This document shows, piece by piece, positions 1-10,007 of a DNA stretch of 64,000 nucleotides. This DNA is from Peribacillus frigoritolerans (GTDB lineage: Bacteria; Bacillota; Bacilli; Bacillales; DSM-1321), in assembly GCF_001636405.1 (NCBI RefSeq), contig NZ_KV440950.1:302001-366000 (forward strand), read 5' to 3'. The notes under the pieces are model-generated. The model was not told the DNA's origin. It did no database searches and worked only from the letters and a program-made list of their open reading frames with translations. The first letter of the stretch is position 1. The number at the start of each line of letters is the position of its first letter. Made by a program: the position numbers and the translations under genes.

Positions 1-476
1 ATACCATTTTAGTTTTGAAGGATTACAAACCTCACCGTTTGGCCATCAAGGATTTTGTAGATGATGTAAACGTAAGTGATCAGCCTCTTCCTGAATTAAG
101 CAGCCTTCCTGATGATTTAAGGAAAGTACTAAGAAGTGAGACTCCGGAGGGGCTGGTTCAATTCATTTTTACGGGACTATTCATCTGTCATTTCCGATAC
201 TTGTCAACACTTCTGATGAAGAGGTCCCTTTTGGATGAGAATGCTTTTTGGGAAGGTGTCGCTCGAACAATCCTTACACATCAGAAAAAATTCCCTATGT
301 TACAGGATCGTTTCGATACGTTCAATTTCTTTGCGCCAAAATTAACAAAGCTCTGCCTGAATAGAAATCGGATGCTTCAATATGGGTATAGTGATGGTGA
401 AGACCGTCCGCATGCCTCTGAGTTTGGGCATGTGAATAATGCCCTTTATGAAAAGTTTCCTGCAAAAATGCTATAA
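1..476 (+). CDS. IucA/IucC-family siderophore synthetase, C-terminal part (cut by window edge)
   Basis: The reading frame is open from the first bases to a TAA at 474-476, so this is the C-terminal ~155 residues of a longer protein. The visible part contains LVLKDYKP, LAIKDFVDDVN and near the end LNRNRMLQYGYSDGEDRPH. This layout resembles the C-terminal (FhuF-like) part of NRPS-independent siderophore synthetases, which join a carboxylate to an amine or alcohol of a siderophore precursor in the cytosol. The TTG at 15 is an internal codon, not a convincing start. A strong terminator follows directly, so this is the last gene of its operon. The family is probable; the exact siderophore cannot be told. 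Confidence 0.7.
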   Translation, partial: TILVLKDYKPHRLAIKDFVDDVNVSDQPLPELSSLPDDLRKVLRSETPEGLVQFIFTGLFICHFRYLSTLLMKRSLLDENAFWEGVARTILTHQKKFPMLQDRFDTFNFFAPKLTKLCLNRNRMLQYGYSDGEDRPHASEFGHVNNALYEKFPAKML

Positions 477-481
477 AGTTA

Positions 482-510
482 AACTGGCCCAGACTTCTGG
501 GCCAGTTTTC
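482..510 (+). terminator. Rho-independent terminator after the siderophore gene
   Basis: An 11 bp perfect stem (AACTGGCCCAG / CTGGGCCAGTT) with a 4 nt loop is followed by TTTTC. It begins 5 bases after the stop codon. Confidence 0.9.
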
Positions 511-523
511 TTATGGTTTTTAC

Positions 524-1115
524 AAGTTGACCGTTGATTTCCGCTCCAGGCACTCGCTTTCCGCGGGCGGTCCGTGAGCCTCCTCGCCTTGCGCCTGCGG
601 GGTCTCCCGTAGACGCGCTTTTCCCGCACGAGTCTCGTCCCTTCTGCTCCAATCAACTTTGTTACTATATTTGTAAAGAACCCATATCTAAGGTGTTGGA
701 TTTGTTAAAATGTGTTCCGACCCTCTTGCCACAGTTTTTTTATGGTTTTAACAAGTTGACCGTTGCTTTCCGCTCCAGGCACTCGCTTTCCGCGGGCGGT
801 CCGTGAGCCTCCTCGCCTTGCGCCTGCGGGGTCTCCCGTAGACGCGCTTTTCCCGCACGAGTCTCGTCCCTTCTGCTCCAATCAACTTTGTTATTAAATT
901 TGGAAAGAACCCATATCTAAGGAGTTGAAGTTGTTAAAATGTGTTCCGACCCCCTTTCCACAGTATTTTTATGGTTTTAACAAGTTGACCGTTGATTTCC
1001 GCTCCAGGCACTCGCTTTCCGCGGGCGGTTCGTGAGCTTCCTCGGCTTGCGCCTGCGGGGTCTCCCGTAGACGCGCTTTCCCCGCAGGAGTCACGTACAC
1101 CCGCTCCAATCAACT
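524..1115. repeat. Three tandem copies of a GC-rich ~135 bp element, 229 bp period
   Basis: Copies lie at 524-659, 753-888 and 982-1115. Each opens with AAGTTGACCGTTG and closes with CCAATCAACT, giving short terminal inverted repeats (AAGTTGA / TCAACTT). The cores are GC-rich (CCGCGGGCGG, CGCCTGCGGGGTC). The ~93 bp AT-richer spacers between copies are also near-identical (AAAGAACCCATATCTAAGG, GTTAAAATGTGTTCCGACC), so the repeated unit is 229 bp and both steps are exactly 229 bp. Copies 1 and 2 differ by very few bases; copy 3 has drifted at its 3' end. No coding capacity is evident. From memory, similar short palindromic elements are dispersed in Bacillaceae genomes. Confidence 0.9.
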
Positions 1116-1326
1116 AGTTTTAACAGTTAGGTAGAGCTACAGTCTTTTATGTTTTAAAGTAGACTGGATTTTGACGTAATGAGAGTGTTAAACCTATATG
1201 TGGAAAACTCAAAGAGACGAAATGTACGCATAAAAAAAGAATTGTTTTGTACTTTTTTGGGTCAAAATTCCTAAAAATTATCTTTGGAATAAGGCTTGCC
1301 GTTCATTTAAATTGGTGATAAGCTAT

Positions 1327-1342
1327 GTGTAAACGGTTACAC
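1327..1342 (+). promoter_or_regulatory. LacI-family operator / cre-like site before rbsR
   Basis: GTGTAAACGGTTACAC is a near-perfect 16 bp palindrome. Its inner 14 bases fit the CcpA cre consensus TGWAARCGYTWNCW with one mismatch. It sits about 20 bases before the TTG start of rbsR, so a bound repressor would block the operon. It could be an RbsR autoregulatory operator, a CcpA site, or both. Confidence 0.7.
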
Positions 1343-1363
1343 AAAAGTATAGAGGGTGATATT

Positions 1364-2350
1364 TTGGCAACTATTCGGGATGTGGCAAAGGAAGCTGGAG
1401 TTTCTGTGGCAACGGTTTCCAGAGTTATGAATGGCAGTGGTTATGCACATGAGGACACAAAAAAGGTGGTCATGGCTGCTGTTGAAAAATTGAATTATAA
1501 ACCGAATGAAGTGGCAAGATCCCTCTACAAACGTAAATCCAAATTGGTTGGTTTGATTTTGCCGGACATTACGAATCCCTTCTTCCCGGAAATGGCAAGA
1601 GGTGTCGAGGATTATCTGCAGCAGTTTGGTTATCGGTTGATTTTTGGAAATAGTGATGAAAAGCGAGATAAAGAAATAGAATATATTGACACTTTCCTGC
1701 AAAACAATGTAGTGGGCATGATTGCTTCAACTAGTGAAGAAGCCAATGAGAATTTCGATAATCTGGATATTCCAGTTGTCCTTCTCGACCGTACAGCAGA
1801 GAAATTACCAGCTGTTTATTCCGATCAAAAAACAGGCGGTAAGCTGGCGGCACGCGTATTGCTGGATAGAGGCAGTACGAATATCGTCCTCATTAGGGGG
1901 CCAGTCGAAATAAAGCCTGTATATGAACGGTACATGGCAGCATTGGAAGAATTGAAACAAGCAAAAGTGAACGTGCAAGTCATGGATTCATCCCTGACTC
2001 TTCAAGGCGGCCAAACATGCGTGAAGCAGCTTTTCGAGCAATATCCGGAAACGGATGGAATCATTGCTTGTAATGATATTGTTGCAGCCGCAGCACTTCA
2101 AGAGATTTTAAAACGGGGAATACGGATACCGGAAGACATACAATTGATCGGCTATGATGATATCTCCTTCACAGCGTTATTGCACCCACCTTTATCGACA
2201 ATTCGGCAGCCGGCCTATGAGATGGGGGCACAAGCTGCGGAAATGCTAATTAAAAGGATCAATCAAGAAAAAATGGAAGTAACACATAAAAAGCTCCCTG
2301 TTTCTTTTGTGGAGAGACAAACAACGAGAAGGAAGGCGGAGAAGACATGA
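1364..2350 (+). CDS. rbsR: Ribose operon repressor RbsR (LacI family)
   Basis: A LacI/GalR-type regulator of 328 residues. It starts ATIRDVAKEAGVSVATVSR, the classic N-terminal helix-turn-helix, followed by a periplasmic-binding-protein-like effector domain (VGLILPDITNPFFPEMARGVE; DGIIACNDIVAAAALQ; IGYDDISFTALLHPPLSTIRQP). I chose the TTG start at 1364 over the in-frame ATG at 1325 because AGAGGGTGAT lies just before it and because the family begins with this motif. It is the first gene of the ribose operon and overlaps rbsK by 4 bases. It probably represses the operon when ribose is absent, through the palindrome upstream. Confidence 0.92.
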   Translation: MATIRDVAKEAGVSVATVSRVMNGSGYAHEDTKKVVMAAVEKLNYKPNEVARSLYKRKSKLVGLILPDITNPFFPEMARGVEDYLQQFGYRLIFGNSDEKRDKEIEYIDTFLQNNVVGMIASTSEEANENFDNLDIPVVLLDRTAEKLPAVYSDQKTGGKLAARVLLDRGSTNIVLIRGPVEIKPVYERYMAALEELKQAKVNVQVMDSSLTLQGGQTCVKQLFEQYPETDGIIACNDIVAAAALQEILKRGIRIPEDIQLIGYDDISFTALLHPPLSTIRQPAYEMGAQAAEMLIKRINQEKMEVTHKKLPVSFVERQTTRRKAEKT

Positions 2351-3231
2351 TTAGAATTGCAGTAGTGGGAAGTTCATCAATGGACTTAGTGGTGACATCA
2401 GCCAAACGGCCAATGGCGGGGGAAACGGTTTTAGGAGAGTCCTTTATCACGGTTCCTGGAGGAAAGGGAGCCAATCAGGCTGTTGCAGCGGCACGTCTTG
2501 GTGCAGAAGTGACGATGGTTGGATGTGTAGGAGATGATGTCTATGGAGAGATCATCTTAGAAAACCTGAAAAAGAACCATGTAAACACGAAGTATGTGGA
2601 ACCGGTTACAGGTTCTGCTTCAGGGACAGCACATATTACCCTTTCGGAAGGTGATAACAGCATTATTGTCGTAAAAGGTGCGAATGATTTCATTACTCCT
2701 GAATATGTGGAAAAGGCGAAAAAGGTGATAGAGGAATCGGATATCGTGTTGGTTCAGCAGGAAATACCCGAGGAAACTGTGGAGTATCTGGCTGAGTTGT
2801 GCAGCACGCTTCAAAAGAGATTACTATTGAACCCAGCTCCCGCCCGCAAGCTAAGCGAGGCTGTCATTCAACAGGCATCATTCCTTACACCGAATGAACA
2901 TGAATTCGAGATACTATTCGATGGGAGAGATAGAACGGAAGTCTTGACTGAGTATCCAAATAAATTATTCATTACCGAAGGGAAAAATGGCGTCCGTTAC
3001 TTTGATGGACATGAAGAAAAGGTTGTTCCAAGCTTTGAAGTGGAAGCGGTGGATACAACAGGTGCAGGGGATACATTCAATGCTGCCTTTGCGGTGGCTG
3101 TTGCAGAAGGAAAAAGTTTTGACGAAAGTTTGTTGTTCGCGAACCGGGCAGCTTCCATTTCCGTGACGAAATTAGGTGCTCAAGGCGGCATGCCGCAAAG
3201 GGTAGAGGTCGAGAGGGGCTTTGAAGCATGA
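2347..3231 (+). CDS. rbsK: Ribokinase RbsK
   Basis: A 294-residue PfkB-family sugar kinase that phosphorylates D-ribose to ribose 5-phosphate using ATP. Visible signatures are the N-terminal GSSSMDLVV, the [16 protein letters not shown] motif, and the C-terminal [16 protein letters not shown], whose Asp is the catalytic base. Length is normal for ribokinase. The ATG overlaps the rbsR stop (ATGA), and its own stop overlaps the rbsD start the same way, so the three genes are translationally coupled. Confidence 0.95.
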   Translation: MIRIAVVGSSSMDLVVTSAKRPMAGETVLGESFITVPGGKGANQAVAAARLGAEVTMVGCVGDDVYGEIILENLKKNHVNTKYVEPVTGSASGTAHITLSEGDNSIIVVKGANDFITPEYVEKAKKVIEESDIVLVQQEIPEETVEYLAELCSTLQKRLLLNPAPARKLSEAVIQQASFLTPNEHEFEILFDGRDRTEVLTEYPNKLFITEGKNGVRYFDGHEEKVVPSFEVEAVDTTGAGDTFNAAFAVAVAEGKSFDESLLFANRAASISVTKLGAQGGMPQRVEVERGFEA

Positions 3232-3620
3232 AACGTCAAGGAATCATCAATAGTTCAATAGCAAAGGTCTTGGTTGACCTTGGTCATACCGATTATATTG
3301 TCGTAGGTGATGCCGGGCTGCCGGTGCCGCACGGAGTTTGCAAGATAGATTTAGCATTGACGCCTGGGACGCCATCATTTCAAGATGTCGTCCGGGCGGT
3401 TCACGAAGATATGGTTGTTGAAAAAGTTATCGCTGCCACAGAAGTGAAGGTTAAAAACCCGGAACAGCATCAATACATGGAGCAGCAATTCGGAGCAGCG
3501 ATTGAATATGTTTCCCATGAGGATTTTAAAAGGCTGACAAGTAACGCGAAAGCCATTATCCGGACCGGGGAGACGACGCCATATTCAAATTGCATATTGC
3601 AGTCTGGAGTATTCTTTTAA
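3228..3620 (+). CDS. rbsD: D-ribose pyranase RbsD
   Basis: A 130-residue protein with the usual RbsD length and start ([15 protein letters not shown]), the conserved LGHTD with the catalytic-type histidine at about residue 20, and GDAGLPVP. RbsD interconverts the pyranose and furanose forms of ribose and so feeds the kinase. It overlaps rbsK by 4 bases and sits before the ABC transporter genes, the standard Bacillus order. Confidence 0.95.
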   Translation: MKRQGIINSSIAKVLVDLGHTDYIVVGDAGLPVPHGVCKIDLALTPGTPSFQDVVRAVHEDMVVEKVIAATEVKVKNPEQHQYMEQQFGAAIEYVSHEDFKRLTSNAKAIIRTGETTPYSNCILQSGVFF

Positions 3621-3629
3621 AGAAATGAG

Positions 3630-5120
3630 ATGATGAGCATGCAAATCAAAATGCACAATATTTATAAAGCATTTGGTCAAAACAAGGTATTGGAAGGTGT
3701 TCATTTTTCTTTAGAGGCTGGGGAAGTACATGCACTAATGGGGGAGAATGGAGCAGGGAAATCAACCTTGATGAACATTTTGACCGGGCTGCATAAACAA
3801 GATCAAGGAACGATCGAGATTAACGGTAAAGAAACCTCCTTCAGGGATTCAAAGGAAGCCGAAGAGGCGGGAATGGCCTTTATCCGTCAGGAATTGAATA
3901 TTTGGCCCGAAATGACCGTGCTGGAGAATCTATTTATCGGCAGGGAAATGGTGAATGCCTTCGGTGTCCTGAAGACGAAACAAATGAAAGCGCGTGCAAA
4001 GGAGATATTTAAAACACTCAATATTTCCCTTCCTTTTGATAAGGAAGCCGAATTCTGTTCTGTCGGTGAACAGCAAATGATTGAAATTGCCAAGGCGCTC
4101 ATGACGGATGCCGAAGTCATCATCATGGACGAGCCCACAGCCGCTTTAACTGATAGGGAAATAGAGAAGCTCTTTGAAGTGATGAAGGGGCTTACCAAAA
4201 AGGGTGTATCGCTTGTTTATATTTCTCACCGAATGGAAGAAATATTCGCCATTTGTGACAGGATCACCGTAATGCGTGACGGAAAGACAGTCGATACGAA
4301 AAGAATTGCAGAAACAAATTTCGATGAAGTCGTTCAGAAAATGGTCGGGCGGGAGCTGGAGGACCGTTTTCCTAGTCGTGAATCGAATGCTGGCGACATA
4401 GTCCTTGATGTGAAAGGTTTAACCAGAAAGGGGCTTTTTGAAGATATCCATTTAGCGGTTCGGCAAGGTGAGATTGTCGGTGTAGCCGGATTGATGGGAG
4501 CAGGCAGAACGGAAATAATGCGCGCCCTTTTTGGTGTCGACCAAATAGACAGCGGTGAAATCACCATTGAAGGCAAGAAAGTTTCCATACGAAAACCAAC
4601 GGATGCAGTTCGACACGGCCTGGCTTTCATTACGGAAAATCGTAAAGAAGAGGGATTGATCCTGGACTTTTCTGTAAGGGAAAATATCGGCTTGCCGAAT
4701 CTCAAGAGTTTTGCTCCTAGCGGTATCGTGAAAACGGAAGATGAGATGAACTTTGCCGAAATGATGATTAAGCGCCTTCACGTAAAGACATCTTCTGCTG
4801 AAACGGTCATCGGCAACCTATCCGGAGGAAATCAACAGAAGGTGGTAATCGCCAAATGGATCGGCACTTCCCCTAAAGTATTAATTATGGATGAACCGAC
4901 CCGGGGCATAGATGTTGGTGCAAAACGTGAAATTTACGAATTGATGAATGAATTGACGGAGCGAGGCATCGCCATCATCATGGTTTCCTCGGAACTTCCG
5001 GAAATAATTGGAATGAGCGATAGAATCCTTGTGGTTCACGAAGGTGAGATTGCTGGGGAATTGTTAAAGCAGGAAGCGACGCAAGAAAAAATTATGGCAT
5101 TGGCGACAGGAGGGAACTAG
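3630..5120 (+). CDS. rbsA: Ribose ABC transporter ATPase RbsA
   Basis: A 496-residue double ATPase of the carbohydrate CUT2 class. The N-terminal cassette has Walker [10 protein letters not shown] and Walker [11 protein letters not shown]. The second cassette has the degenerate GLMGAGRTE in place of Walker A but a normal signature LSGGNQQKV and LIMDEPTRG, as is typical for RbsA. It powers ribose import with RbsC and RbsB. Three in-frame ATGs (3630, 3633, 3639) are possible starts and none has a strong ribosome binding site; the first is given. Confidence 0.93.
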   Translation: MMSMQIKMHNIYKAFGQNKVLEGVHFSLEAGEVHALMGENGAGKSTLMNILTGLHKQDQGTIEINGKETSFRDSKEAEEAGMAFIRQELNIWPEMTVLENLFIGREMVNAFGVLKTKQMKARAKEIFKTLNISLPFDKEAEFCSVGEQQMIEIAKALMTDAEVIIMDEPTAALTDREIEKLFEVMKGLTKKGVSLVYISHRMEEIFAICDRITVMRDGKTVDTKRIAETNFDEVVQKMVGRELEDRFPSRESNAGDIVLDVKGLTRKGLFEDIHLAVRQGEIVGVAGLMGAGRTEIMRALFGVDQIDSGEITIEGKKVSIRKPTDAVRHGLAFITENRKEEGLILDFSVRENIGLPNLKSFAPSGIVKTEDEMNFAEMMIKRLHVKTSSAETVIGNLSGGNQQKVVIAKWIGTSPKVLIMDEPTRGIDVGAKREIYELMNELTERGIAIIMVSSELPEIIGMSDRILVVHEGEIAGELLKQEATQEKIMALATGGN

Positions 5121-5121
5121 G

Positions 5122-6066
5122 ATGAAACTTGAGGCTACAGGGAAAAGCGGGATTTGGCAAAAATTTGGTCCGTTACTCGCCCTGGTACTTTTATTTATCG
5201 TAATAACCGTTTTAAATCCATCATTCATGGAACCGAATAATATTTTGAATTTATTGCGTCAAACCTCCATCAATGCACTTATTGCATTTGGAATGACCTT
5301 TATCATATTGACAGGCGGCATCGACTTATCCGTCGGTTCCATTTTGGCTCTATCCAGCGCACTCATGGCTGGTATGATGGTCTCGGGATTAGATCCGATT
5401 TTAGCAATATTGGTAGGCATTCTACTAGGTGCAATAATGGGTGTAATCAATGGGATACTCGTTTCAAAGGGTAAGATGGCCCCTTTCATCGTGACACTGG
5501 CCACCATGACGATTTTCCGGGGATTAACGCTTGTGTACACGGATGGAAAGCCGATTACTGGAATTGGCGATTCCGTTATGTTCCAGATGCTTGGGAGAGG
5601 TTACTTCCTGGGAGTGCCAGTACCGGCCGTTGTGATGATCATCGCTTTCATGATCCTATGGTTCCTGCTTCATAAAACATCCTTTGGCCGTAAAACATAT
5701 GCCATCGGCGGAAATGAAAGGGCTTCCCGGATTTCGGGGATTAAAGTTGACCGGGTCAAGGTGGCCATATATGGTCTGGCCGGTACGATGGCGGCAATCG
5801 CCGGTGCCATTTTAACGTCGCGTCTGAATTCGGCACAGCCGACAGCAGGACAATCCTATGAAATGGATGCCATCGCAGCCGTGGTTCTGGGCGGAACGAG
5901 CCTTTCAGGCGGTAAAGGGCGGTTGTTCGGTACGCTGGTGGGTGTCCTGATCATCGGTACCTTGAATAACGGCATGAACTTACTTGGTGTATCCTCCTTC
6001 TACCAGCAAGTGGTAAAAGGTGCAGTTATATTAATCGCGGTCTTGCTTGACCGTAAAAAATCATAA
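5122..6066 (+). CDS. rbsC: Ribose ABC transporter permease RbsC
   Basis: A 314-residue hydrophobic protein of the CUT2 permease family with many membrane segments and the family motifs GMTFIILTGGIDLSVGS and GRKTYAIGGNERASRISGI. It forms the ribose channel. The start at 5122 has GGAGGG 7 bases before it and follows the rbsA stop by one base. Its high similarity to standard RbsC and its operon position make the call firm. Confidence 0.94.
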   Translation: MKLEATGKSGIWQKFGPLLALVLLFIVITVLNPSFMEPNNILNLLRQTSINALIAFGMTFIILTGGIDLSVGSILALSSALMAGMMVSGLDPILAILVGILLGAIMGVINGILVSKGKMAPFIVTLATMTIFRGLTLVYTDGKPITGIGDSVMFQMLGRGYFLGVPVPAVVMIIAFMILWFLLHKTSFGRKTYAIGGNERASRISGIKVDRVKVAIYGLAGTMAAIAGAILTSRLNSAQPTAGQSYEMDAIAAVVLGGTSLSGGKGRLFGTLVGVLIIGTLNNGMNLLGVSSFYQQVVKGAVILIAVLLDRKKS

Positions 6067-6081
6067 GAAGAGGTGTAATCA

Positions 6082-7002
6082 ATGAAAAAAATAGTATCGA
6101 TCATCATGGTTCTTTCTTTAATGGTCTTGGCTGCCTGTTCAATGGATTCTGGTCTAACAGATGATAAAAAAGAAAAGAAAGACTCGATGAAAGACGTGAA
6201 AGTCGGGGTCAGCATCTCTACTTTAAACAACCCATTCTTCGTTTCCTTAAAAGATGGCATTGAAAAAAAGGCAAAAGAAAAGGGCATGAAAGTCACAGTT
6301 GTTGACGCCCAGGATGATACGGCAAAACAAATCAGCGGAATTGAAGATTTAATCCTTCAAAAGGTTGACGTCCTTCTTGTGAATCCAACTGACTCTGCGG
6401 CAATATCTTCAGCCGTTAAAGATGCAAATGATGCGGGCATTCCCGTTATCACGATTGACCGCTCTTCAGACGAAGGCGACATTGAAACGTTCATCGCTTC
6501 CGATAATGTGGCTGGCGGGGAAATGGCTGCAGAATATCTAGTTAAAGAGTTTGGCAAAAAAGCGAAAGTAGTGGAACTTGAAGGGGTATCCGGAGCATCT
6601 GCAACTCGTGAACGCGGGAAAGGTTTCCACAATATTGCGGACAAGCAGTTAGAGGTCCTGACAAGTCAAACGGCGGAATTCGACCGGACAAAAGGGCTTA
6701 ACGTAATGGAAAATATCCTGCAAGGCAATAAAGACATCCAAGCGGTATTCGCCCATAATGATGAAATGGCACTAGGAGCCATTGAAGCAATCAAGGCGGC
6801 AGGCAAAGACATCATCGTCGTTGGCTTTGACGGAAATGATGATGCATTGAAAGCAGTTGAAAGCGGTGAACTAAAAGCTACAATCGCCCAACAACCGGCA
6901 CTTATCGGTGAAGAAGCGGTTAATGCGTCTGAAAAGATCTTAAAAGGCGACAAAGTGGATGACACAATATCCGTTCCATTGAAATTGGTCACCAAAGAGT
7001 GA
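6082..7002 (+). CDS. rbsB: Ribose-binding lipoprotein RbsB
   Basis: A 306-residue solute-binding protein with an N-terminal lipoprotein signal peptide ending in the lipobox LAAC (Cys at about residue 19). The mature part has the ribose-binding fold features VGVSISTLNNPFFVSLKDG, PVITIDRSS and VFAHNDEMALGAIEA. As a lipoprotein it would be tethered outside the membrane and deliver ribose to RbsC/RbsA. It is the last gene of the operon and a strong terminator follows. Confidence 0.95.
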   Translation: MKKIVSIIMVLSLMVLAACSMDSGLTDDKKEKKDSMKDVKVGVSISTLNNPFFVSLKDGIEKKAKEKGMKVTVVDAQDDTAKQISGIEDLILQKVDVLLVNPTDSAAISSAVKDANDAGIPVITIDRSSDEGDIETFIASDNVAGGEMAAEYLVKEFGKKAKVVELEGVSGASATRERGKGFHNIADKQLEVLTSQTAEFDRTKGLNVMENILQGNKDIQAVFAHNDEMALGAIEAIKAAGKDIIVVGFDGNDDALKAVESGELKATIAQQPALIGEEAVNASEKILKGDKVDDTISVPLKLVTKE

Positions 7003-7015
7003 TTGTCTCCCAAAC

Positions 7016-7050
7016 AAAAAGAGTGCCGGAAATCTTCCGGCACTCTTTTT
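7016..7050 (+). terminator. Terminator of the rbs operon
   Basis: An 11 bp perfect stem GAGTGCCGGAA / TTCCGGCACTC with a 3 nt loop, flanked by A and T runs. Confidence 0.95.
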
Positions 7051-7196
7051 GTAGTGAGAAAGAAATGTTTTGATCTCATTGATGTGATCATAGTGTGGAT
7101 ATTCAGCTTGAAATGATATCAATAAGAGGAGATAGAAAAGTAGTTCATTTTTTTAGGCGGCCCTGTGTCGGAACCGCCCATTACATCCATTGATTG

Positions 7197-8612
<1,416 letters not shown>

Positions 8613-8680
8613 TTAAATAGGGTAAGTCTATCGGTTTTTATATGATACTTTCATGATATAATTTAAGAATGAAACGAACA

Positions 8681-8695
8681 ATCTGAATATTAGAT
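8681..8695. promoter_or_regulatory. Dyad operator (T-N11-A type) between gdhA and gltC
   Basis: ATCTGAATATTAGAT is a near-symmetric dyad containing the T-N11-A pattern typical of LysR-family sites. It lies about 40 bases before the gltC start and 100 bases before the gdhA start, suited to control of both divergent genes. Confidence 0.5.
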
Positions 8696-8734
8696 AAATA
8701 ACATGCTGTTTTGATATGAAAGAGGGAGCTTAGA

Positions 8735-9640
8735 TTGGAATTAAGGCAAATTGAATATTTCATTGAAGTGGCAAAGCGTGAACATATGACGGAAGCAGCA
8801 GTGGATTTGCATGTTGCCCAGTCTGCTGTCAGCCGCCAAATATACAATTTAGAAGAAGAGCTGGGTGTGCCCTTATTTATCAGGGAAGGCCGAAAGATTA
8901 GATTGACGCCTATAGGCCATACATTTTTATCTCATATGGAACAAGCTATGGATATAATCAATCGTGCCAAGCGTGAGATGGCCGAAAGTCTGGATCCTGA
9001 AAAAGGGACAATCCGCATTGGCTTTCCCAGCAGTTTGGCTTCTTATGTATTGCCAAGGGTCATTTCCGACTTCAGGGAAAGTTACCCCCAGGCGAAATTC
9101 ACATTGAAACAAGGTTCCTATCGCTACCTGATAGATTCTGTGATTAAAGGAAACATTAACATGGCCTTGATTGGCCCCCTGCCGGTGAATGAAAAGAAAA
9201 TCAAAGGGGAAACGCTGTTTATTGAGAACTTAGTTGCCCTTCTGCCAGAAAGCCATCCTTTGGCCCTGAAGAAATCACTATCCTTGAATGAGCTTCAAGG
9301 AAATCCGTTCATCTTATCTCCAAAGGGTTATGTTTTACGGGATCTCGTTATGAAAGCTTGCAAATTGCATGGCTTTGAACCGGAAGTGGCATTTGAAGGG
9401 AAAGATACTGATGCCATAAAAGGCCTGGTGGCGGCAGGTCTGGGTATAACCTTGATACCTGAGATTTCCTTGATCGATAGCTTGCCGCGTTTTACGGTTA
9501 AACTGCCGCTGGAGAATCCATCCGTAACCAGGGCTGTAGGGGTCATCGTTCCGACTGATAGGGAACTGATGCCAACGGAGAAGTTGTTTTACCAATACTT
9601 GAAGGACACTTTTGCCAAATTGGAAGGATTTCAAAAATAG
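8735..9640 (+). CDS. gltC: LysR-family regulator, GltC-like
   Basis: A 301-residue LysR regulator. The first 60 residues form the helix-turn-helix (ELRQIEYFIEVAKREHMTEAA, HVAQSAVSRQI); the rest is the effector-binding domain. Several stretches (REGRKIRLTPIG, GFPSSLASYVLP, DAIKGLVAAGLGITLIPE) closely match B. subtilis GltC as I remember it. The start is TTG at 8735 with AGAGGGAG upstream. In B. subtilis gltC is divergent from gltAB; here the divergent partner is gdhA, so the target pathway is still glutamate synthesis but through a different enzyme. Confidence 0.85.
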   Translation: MELRQIEYFIEVAKREHMTEAAVDLHVAQSAVSRQIYNLEEELGVPLFIREGRKIRLTPIGHTFLSHMEQAMDIINRAKREMAESLDPEKGTIRIGFPSSLASYVLPRVISDFRESYPQAKFTLKQGSYRYLIDSVIKGNINMALIGPLPVNEKKIKGETLFIENLVALLPESHPLALKKSLSLNELQGNPFILSPKGYVLRDLVMKACKLHGFEPEVAFEGKDTDAIKGLVAAGLGITLIPEISLIDSLPRFTVKLPLENPSVTRAVGVIVPTDRELMPTEKLFYQYLKDTFAKLEGFQK

Positions 9641-9673
9641 GATGATATCTATTAGAAAAGTCATAAGCTAATG

Positions 9674-9701
9674 AGAGAATCCTTATCGGATTCTTTTTTT
9701 T
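9674..9701 (+). terminator. Terminator after gltC
   Basis: Stem AGAATCC / GGATTCT with a 5 nt loop followed by a run of eight T. Confidence 0.85.
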
Positions 9702-9813
9702 GTGGCAAATGTACCTAAGCATTCCATGTAGGCATCCTAAAAAGGGGATAACTTATTTTGAAATAATGAATTATTGATTTTTATTGAATAGTAATGTGTT
9801 AAATCTTTATTTT

Positions 9814-9827
9814 TGAAAGCGCTTTTA
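9814..9827 (+). promoter_or_regulatory. cre (CcpA) site and promoter region of the PTS IIC gene
   Basis: TGAAAGCGCTTTTA matches the cre consensus at 13 of 14 positions. It lies about 40 bases before a plausible promoter (TTACAT at 9851, TATTAT at 9873, 16 bp spacer). The rest of the 366-base gap from 9641 to 10007 is AT-rich and shows nothing else beyond the gltC terminator. A cre upstream of the promoter could activate or repress. Confidence 0.6.
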
Positions 9828-10007
9828 TTTTTTTAGAATAAAAATATCACTTACATTATCAGAAAATTCATGTTATTATACGAACAGACATTAACAGACA
9901 TTCAGGTAATGGTACGATATACTTAATGGGCTTTTTACATGAAGACCTTTATTTTTTTGGTTTTCCTAAATTGAATATTCTGATAATTGATAAGGAGTGG
10001 AGATAAA

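Noticed and set aside
534..806. 90-residue open frame across the GC-rich repeats
   Set aside because: It runs through two non-coding repeat copies and has no ribosome binding site or protein-like composition.
7152..7180. GGCGG...CCGCC inverted repeat next to gdhA as a terminator
   Set aside because: No T run follows it on the minus strand, so it does not look like an intrinsic terminator for gdhA.
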